Positions 5,889-10,006 of a stretch of DNA of 10,006 nucleotides are shown piece by piece. Positions within the stretch are counted from its first letter, which is position 1; every line of letters starts with the position of its first letter. Source of the stretch: Bdellovibrionales bacterium. GTDB taxonomy: Bacteria > Bdellovibrionota > Bdellovibrionia > Bdellovibrionales > UBA1609. The position numbers were made by a program, and so were the translations under genes. The notes below the pieces were generated by a model. That model worked only from the letters and a program-made list of their open reading frames with translations, did not search any database and was not told the DNA's origin. The stretch spans positions 1 to 10,006 of the forward strand of contig JAGRAA010000215.1 of NCBI GenBank assembly GCA_020435185.1, written 5' to 3'.

Positions 5889-7703
5889 TTACGGATTATT
5901 TCTAAACATGAAATAAGTTACATCATCTTCTAGAGGAGCTCCGTTTCTATACTGTTGAATATGTTCATCAAGCGCATTCATAGTATCGTCAAGGTTTTCA
6001 TCCTTATTTCGTTTTATGATAGCATTAACGAACTCTCTTTCTCCCCACATTTCCCCTTGATCATTTTTTAATTCAGTTACACCGTCGGTATAAAAGACTA
6101 ATCGTTCTCCTTTACTAATTGTAATTGTCGTCGACTCGTAGGTGCTATCGATAGCCTCTCCTAGTCGTGGACCTTGATTGTCTATTAAAGGTATAACATG
6201 GTTTCTTTTAACCTTATCTTTATAGGGAATGAGAAGAGGAGGATCGTGACTTGCGTTGGTATACTCTAGTTCATCTGTGTCGTTGTTGAAAATGCCAATG
6301 AAAAAAGTCATTAAAACTTTTCCTTTTGAAGATTCATAAATAGATTTATTTAAAATTTCCATAAGTTGAGCGCTGCTCAAATCAGGAAGCTGCTCTAAAA
6401 CTTTCGCAGCTGAACGAGCGGCACTGGTCACCAACGCAGCAGGTACTCCGTGTCCGGTAGCATCGCCAATCCATAGGTAGGTTTTATTTTGAATTTGGTT
6501 ATAATAGTACCAATCTCCTCCAGTCTCACTTGCTGATTGATAATACCCTCTAATAGAAAACGGTCCAAAATCAAAGGACGGTTCAGGAAATAGAGTGCTT
6601 TGTACAAGTTGAGCAGTCTGCAACTCAGCCTCCATTCTTGATTTTTCTGCTGTTTCAATAATGAGTCGATTAATTTCTCCAGCCATAATATTAAAACTCT
6701 TACTCAATTCTCCGATTTCGTCGTTGGAATTAAGTTTTAAGTTTACATTAAAGTCTCCCTGTGAGACCTGAGTGGTCGCTTGATGGAGTAGTTTTAAGCT
6801 GGCGGTTAATTTATTTGCTGCTAAAATTGCGATGACAATAGTAAGAAAAATTAAAAATAGTAAAAAGACAATCGATTTAATCATTAGAGCTTTTAATGCT
6901 TCTAAGGCTGTACTTTTAGGAACGACGGAAATTATTCGAAGATCACCAAGACCTACTTTCACCGTAGAAAGTAGTAGAGTATCAGAACTCATTTTATATT
7001 CGTTTACGCTTTGAGGGGAGTTCAATTTTGAGAGAGAAAACTCAATAGCTTTTTCTACGGTTTGATCAGAAATTTCAGGATACATTTTGTTTTGTGGGCC
7101 AGCTAAAATTTGTGCCTGTTGATTAACAATATACATATCCTGTAAAGTTGGATTTTGAATATCTTGTAAAAAATGTCCATTGTTAATCAGAGAAATGATG
7201 ATTGCATTTTGACCATTCACAACCGATCTTAAAGCGAAGAGCCAAAGCGAATCACTGGCTTTTATAGTACGAAGGCTGATTTGATTTTGTTCCGCTTCCA
7301 AGCAAAGTGTTTGTATGACTTCGTCATATGTCTTTTCGAAAGCGCCATCGGTTCTGGCATTTTTAAGGGTGTTATGAGTGACATATTTATTTGTTCTCAT
7401 ATCTATTTTATAGACACCGACAAAATCTATATTTTTTTCAGAGGCGAATATTCCCTTCGAGTAACTATGAAAGCCATGTTCATTATATCCTCTTAGCAAA
7501 AACTCAATCTTGTCTAGATTAAAGTCCAACTCAGACTTAAGTTGAGTCGATGTTCCTTGAGCTTTAGAAAGGGTTGCTTCAAATACATAAGCAATTTTAT
7601 CTTCTCTAAAATCATTTTGGGCTATGGTCGCGTAGACCAGTAGAATAGCCAAAGATAGCCCTACTAACATGGTCAATAATTTAAATTTAAGTGAAATTTT
7701 CAT
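5889..7703 (-). CDS. Membrane sensor with HAMP and SpoIIE/RsbU-type PP2C phosphatase
   Basis: The 604-residue protein is of the RsbU/SpoIIE type: Mn/Mg-dependent Ser/Thr phosphatases that usually dephosphorylate STAS-domain antagonists and so control an anti-sigma switch. The order is a first membrane helix (about 10-28), a periplasmic sensor region (about 29-274, probably Cache-like, ligand unknown), a second helix (about 275-296), HAMP (about 296-350, with NDEIGELSKSFNIM), a linker helix (AELQTAQLVQSTLFP) and the PP2C domain (about 380-602). Metal-site motifs are present: GGDWYYY with D397, GDATGHGVPAAL with D414, YTDGVTEL with D540 and EDDVTYF with D593/D594. The start at 7703 has a good RBS. 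No STAS, anti-sigma or sigma gene is visible nearby, so its target lies elsewhere. The start of the adjacent divergent FecR gene is 98 nt away, which suggests shared control. Enzyme class is confident; pathway is inferred. Confidence 0.93.
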   Translation of the reverse strand: MKISLKFKLLTMLVGLSLAILLVYATIAQNDFREDKIAYVFEATLSKAQGTSTQLKSELDFNLDKIEFLLRGYNEHGFHSYSKGIFASEKNIDFVGVYKIDMRTNKYVTHNTLKNARTDGAFEKTYDEVIQTLCLEAEQNQISLRTIKASDSLWLFALRSVVNGQNAIIISLINNGHFLQDIQNPTLQDMYIVNQQAQILAGPQNKMYPEISDQTVEKAIEFSLSKLNSPQSVNEYKMSSDTLLLSTVKVGLGDLRIISVVPKSTALEALKALMIKSIVFLLFLIFLTIVIAILAANKLTASLKLLHQATTQVSQGDFNVNLKLNSNDEIGELSKSFNIMAGEINRLIIETAEKSRMEAELQTAQLVQSTLFPEPSFDFGPFSIRGYYQSASETGGDWYYYNQIQNKTYLWIGDATGHGVPAALVTSAARSAAKVLEQLPDLSSAQLMEILNKSIYESSKGKVLMTFFIGIFNNDTDELEYTNASHDPPLLIPYKDKVKRNHVIPLIDNQGPRLGEAIDSTYESTTITISKGERLVFYTDGVTELKNDQGEMWGEREFVNAIIKRNKDENLDDTMNALDEHIQQYRNGAPLEDDVTYFMFRNNP

Positions 7704-7710
7704 GGTCTGG

Positions 7711-7717
7711 TTCTCCC
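7711..7717 (-). promoter_or_regulatory. Ribosome binding site of the phosphatase gene
   Basis: The minus strand reads GGGAGAA, a 7-nt spacer CCAGACC, then ATG at 7703. This is a good Shine-Dalgarno sequence fixing the start MKISLKFKLL just before the first membrane helix. Confidence 0.65.
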
Positions 7718-7766
7718 ATTTATATTTTGCACGTAAATATTTAATTTTAGAAGAAAAATTATTAAA

Positions 7767-7795
7767 TTTATCGAGAAGATTTCTCGATAAGTCAA
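7767..7795 (-). promoter_or_regulatory. Candidate phosphatase promoter overlapping a palindrome
   Basis: On the minus strand TTGACT (7795-7790), a spacer of exactly 17 nt and GATAAA (7772-7767) form a plausible sigma-70-type promoter. It would give a leader of about 57 nt. The spacer is occupied almost entirely by the inverted repeat at 7768-7790, the usual placement for a repressor operator. I found no clear promoter in the opposite direction for the FecR gene. Confidence 0.45.
7768..7790. repeat. Perfect 10-bp inverted repeat, candidate operator or hairpin
   Basis: TTATCGAGAA (7768-7777), GAT, TTCTCGATAA (7781-7790) is a perfect palindrome with a 3-nt centre. It ends 11 nt before the ATG at 7802 and lies inside the candidate minus-strand promoter. 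As DNA it could bind a dimeric regulator of both divergent genes. As RNA from the plus strand it would form a hairpin where the ribosome site of the FecR gene should be; no Shine-Dalgarno is seen in 7791-7801. Confidence 0.75.
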
Positions 7796-7801
7796 TTGTA
7801 T

Positions 7802-10006
7802 ATGAATGGCAATAACTCCTTAGGGCTTAGCTCTTTAGATAAAATAATAGTTCTTATATCTTCTTTGATTGCAGGTGTTTTTGGTTACCTGTTGATTAAT
7901 GAACATATAGTAATGGATTATTTTTTACCGAAAAAGGTGGGCATAGTTTCTATAGGAGAGGTTTATCAGACCCAAAACGATGTAAGACGTAAACTAAAGA
8001 AAAGCATAAGTTGGTATAAGTTAAATCAAGAAGAAATTGTCTTTGAAGGAGATAGTGTTTTTTCTGGCGAAAACTCTGAAGTTGTGGTGCAGTTGGCTTC
8101 GGGGATTAAAGTTAATTTAGGATCAAACAGCTTAGTTGTTTTAAAAAAGCAAAACGATAATTTCATTTTAGATCTGCAAGTGGGAGAGGTATCAGCCGAA
8201 GCATCGAACGAAGGTCGATTATCTTTGTTACAACAAGGAGATGTTGCTGAAATTGATTTCACTCAAAATTCAAAATTAAGTTTGGTTAAATCTAAAGCTG
8301 GAGACATCTCAGTTTCTTCTATTGCTGGTCGAGCGTTAGTTCGTACTCAAGCAGATTCTCAAAGAATCGAAAAGAATATTGGGGTTTCCATTGATAAAAC
8401 TCTTAAATTAGAGAAGAAGACATTCCCTATTCGAATGGTGGAGCCCACGGCTGGGGCGATCATTTGGAAATCTTTTATGGAGCACATTGTTTTTTCTTGG
8501 GAATACCAAGGCTTAAAAAAGACTGATTACACTCTAGAGTTTGCAAAAGACAGACAGTTTAAACAAATATTTTACTCGCAAACAACTCCGGAAAATAGAA
8601 TTATCGCCAAAGAGTTTCCAATGGATGAAACATTTTTTTGGAAAGTGCAAACAAAAGATGAGTCTGGATTAGTTGTAGAAAGTAAAGTAAGAAAATTAAC
8701 AGTTCGATCAGCTGAGCCCGTAAAACTGATATATCCTCTTCATCAAGGTCAAATTCAAATATCTGATAATAAAGATAAAATTAGCATCCCGTTAGAATGG
8801 ATGGGCAAGTCTTTAAATACTAAATATGTATTCAACATGGCGACAGATGTAAGTTTTAAAAAACTGTTGGTTAATGAGCAGGTCAATAAAGCCTTTGTCA
8901 GAAAAAATCTAGGTGAAGGAATTTACTATTGGAGAGTTAGAGTTCTAGCGCAAAAAGTAAATACTGCATGGAGTGAAACCAGAAGTTTTTCAATTGTTTC
9001 TCATCGCGAAATAGTTCAAGAAGATGAACCTAAAGAAGAGAAAGAAGAGAAGCAAGAAGAGGTTGTTGAAGAAAAAGAACAAAAGGAAAAGATAGTCGAT
9101 TTCAAAATGAAGGCGAAGTCTGAGGACTATTTGTTAGACTTTGATCAGACACTGAGCTCGAGGGATCCGGCTTCGGTGAAAAAGGCTATTTTGAATCCAC
9201 CAAAAATAGTTTGGCCTAAACAAACTGGTGCGATCACATATAGAGTTCAAATCACAGAAGGGGATTCCTTCGAAAAGCCATTTTTGGATAAATTTATGAG
9301 TTCGAATAGTCTAGAGTGGACACCAGAGTCCTCTGGAATGCACTATTGGCGAGTAAAAGCTATTAATGATAAGAAAGAAGAGATTACGAAGTGGTCAAAA
9401 ACTCAAAAAATAAATATAAAGTTGCCACCTATTTCTTATCCGAAATTAAATAAATTGACTAAGTCTGTTGATTCTCCGAAAGGATTGAACGCAGATCATA
9501 AGTATAAGTTAAAATGGAAAGACGTACCGATGGCCTCTTACTATTTAACAGAGATCAGTCAAGATGCTACATTTGCAAAGAAAAAGCAGTTTGTTTCAAA
9601 GGGTTCCAGTGTGCTTATACCCACTCGCTCCGGAGAGTACTTTGTAAGAGGTTATGTGCTCAATGATCAAAAAAGAAAAGTGAGTTCTGCCGCAGAAACA
9701 TTAAAAATTAAATTAGAAACTAAATTAAAATTAGAGACACCAAAATTAGACTTACCAGATAATCAAATGTCTATTGTTACTTTCGGAAATAACTTTGAGC
9801 CGGTGCTTTTTAGTTGGTCGAAGATTAAAAACTCTAAAATCTATCGTCTTCAGCTTGCGAAAACTAAGGACTTTAAAGTATTGATTTTAGATTCAGAGGT
9901 TTCAGAAAATAGCTACTTACTAACCGAAAAGAAAGGTAAGGGAAAAATCTATTGGAGAGTAAGAGCGGAGTATCAGAGCTCCACCTCTTCTTGGAGTAAA
10001 ATTAGA
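7802..10006 (+). CDS. Membrane-anchored FecR-domain protein with Fn3-like repeats (3' end missing)
   Basis: The frame is open for 735 codons from the ATG at 7802 to the window edge without a stop, so the C-terminus is missing. A single membrane helix (about 14-34, KIIVLISSLIAGVFGYLLI) precedes a FecR domain (about 68-140): SWYKLNQEEIVFEGDSVFSG, VVVQLASGIKVNLG and FILDLQVGEVSAEA. FecR domains are periplasmic and often bind partner proteins or polymers. Next come Fn3-like modules, each closing with an aromatic-W-R-V type strand: FFWKVQ (near 278), IYYWRVR (near 374), HYWRVK (near 514), EYFVRG (near 612) and IYWRVR (near 716). A Glu/Lys-rich linker (about 403-434) separates the first two modules from the rest. 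It is divergent from the SpoIIE-type phosphatase, suggesting an envelope-sensing pair. No Shine-Dalgarno precedes the ATG; the frame opens at 7766 with only a TTG (7796) as alternative. It is not a classical iron-sensor FecR, since no ECF sigma gene is beside it. Confidence 0.85.
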   Translation, partial: MNGNNSLGLSSLDKIIVLISSLIAGVFGYLLINEHIVMDYFLPKKVGIVSIGEVYQTQNDVRRKLKKSISWYKLNQEEIVFEGDSVFSGENSEVVVQLASGIKVNLGSNSLVVLKKQNDNFILDLQVGEVSAEASNEGRLSLLQQGDVAEIDFTQNSKLSLVKSKAGDISVSSIAGRALVRTQADSQRIEKNIGVSIDKTLKLEKKTFPIRMVEPTAGAIIWKSFMEHIVFSWEYQGLKKTDYTLEFAKDRQFKQIFYSQTTPENRIIAKEFPMDETFFWKVQTKDESGLVVESKVRKLTVRSAEPVKLIYPLHQGQIQISDNKDKISIPLEWMGKSLNTKYVFNMATDVSFKKLLVNEQVNKAFVRKNLGEGIYYWRVRVLAQKVNTAWSETRSFSIVSHREIVQEDEPKEEKEEKQEEVVEEKEQKEKIVDFKMKAKSEDYLLDFDQTLSSRDPASVKKAILNPPKIVWPKQTGAITYRVQITEGDSFEKPFLDKFMSSNSLEWTPESSGMHYWRVKAINDKKEEITKWSKTQKINIKLPPISYPKLNKLTKSVDSPKGLNADHKYKLKWKDVPMASYYLTEISQDATFAKKKQFVSKGSSVLIPTRSGEYFVRGYVLNDQKRKVSSAAETLKIKLETKLKLETPKLDLPDNQMSIVTFGNNFEPVLFSWSKIKNSKIYRLQLAKTKDFKVLILDSEVSENSYLLTEKKGKGKIYWRVRAEYQSSTSSWSKIR

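Noticed and set aside
6496..6525. GGDWYYY instead of the more usual GGDxYD in the phosphatase active site
   Set aside because: The metal-binding D397 and the other metal-site Asp residues are intact, and variants at this later position occur among membrane-bound SpoIIE-type phosphatases, so I do not read it as inactivation.
8026..8262. Minus-strand open frame inside the FecR gene
   Set aside because: Its Cys/Ser-rich product looks like antisense of the FecR coding frame; no RBS or domain supports it.

Overview
The window is AT-rich chromosomal DNA that is almost fully coding. It holds five complete protein genes and one gene running off the right edge. The mix suggests a Gram-negative member of the Bdellovibrionota/Oligoflexia or a close deltaproteobacterial-type lineage: an RNase Y, a cyclic-nucleotide-domain protein, PilZ-like and receiver-like modules, an RsbU/SpoIIE-type phosphatase and a long FecR protein with Fn3-like repeats. 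This placement rests on protein content and style; no rRNA or other marker is present. There are no tRNAs, transposase genes or CRISPR arrays.

Layout. Ribonuclease Y (21-1583, minus) is divergent from a protein with an N-terminal cyclic-nucleotide-binding fold and a C-terminal zinc ribbon (1813-2988, plus). The latter converges on a minus-strand pair: a hotdog-fold PaaI-like thioesterase (3200-3667), preceded 31 nt upstream by a 667-residue protein with two receiver-like and two PilZ-like modules (3699-5702). The 211-nt convergent gap is nearly filled by an imperfect palindrome of about 197 bp (2996-3192). Further upstream on the minus strand is a membrane sensor phosphatase with HAMP and SpoIIE/PP2C domains (5889-7703). 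It is divergent from a membrane-anchored FecR-domain protein with Fn3-like repeats (7802 to the window end), which has no stop codon inside the window.

How the genes may work together. Apart from RNase Y and the thioesterase, the content is signal transduction. The phosphatase should act on a phosphorylated STAS-type antagonist in a partner-switching circuit, but no STAS or anti-sigma gene is in view. Several signalling domains lack the residues that normally bind ligand or phosphate: the cNMP domain lacks its phosphate-contacting Arg, both receivers lack the phospho-acceptor Asp, both PilZ-like domains lack RxxxR, and the RNase Y KH loop lacks GxxG. This looks like a set of scaffold or pseudo-sensor proteins.

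The most notable non-coding structures are the long palindrome between the convergent genes, a run of four ~13-nt direct repeats that contains the start codon of the receiver/PilZ gene, and a perfect 10-bp inverted repeat lying between the -35 and -10 of a candidate promoter in the phosphatase/FecR divergent gap. All other intergenic stretches are under 300 nt.
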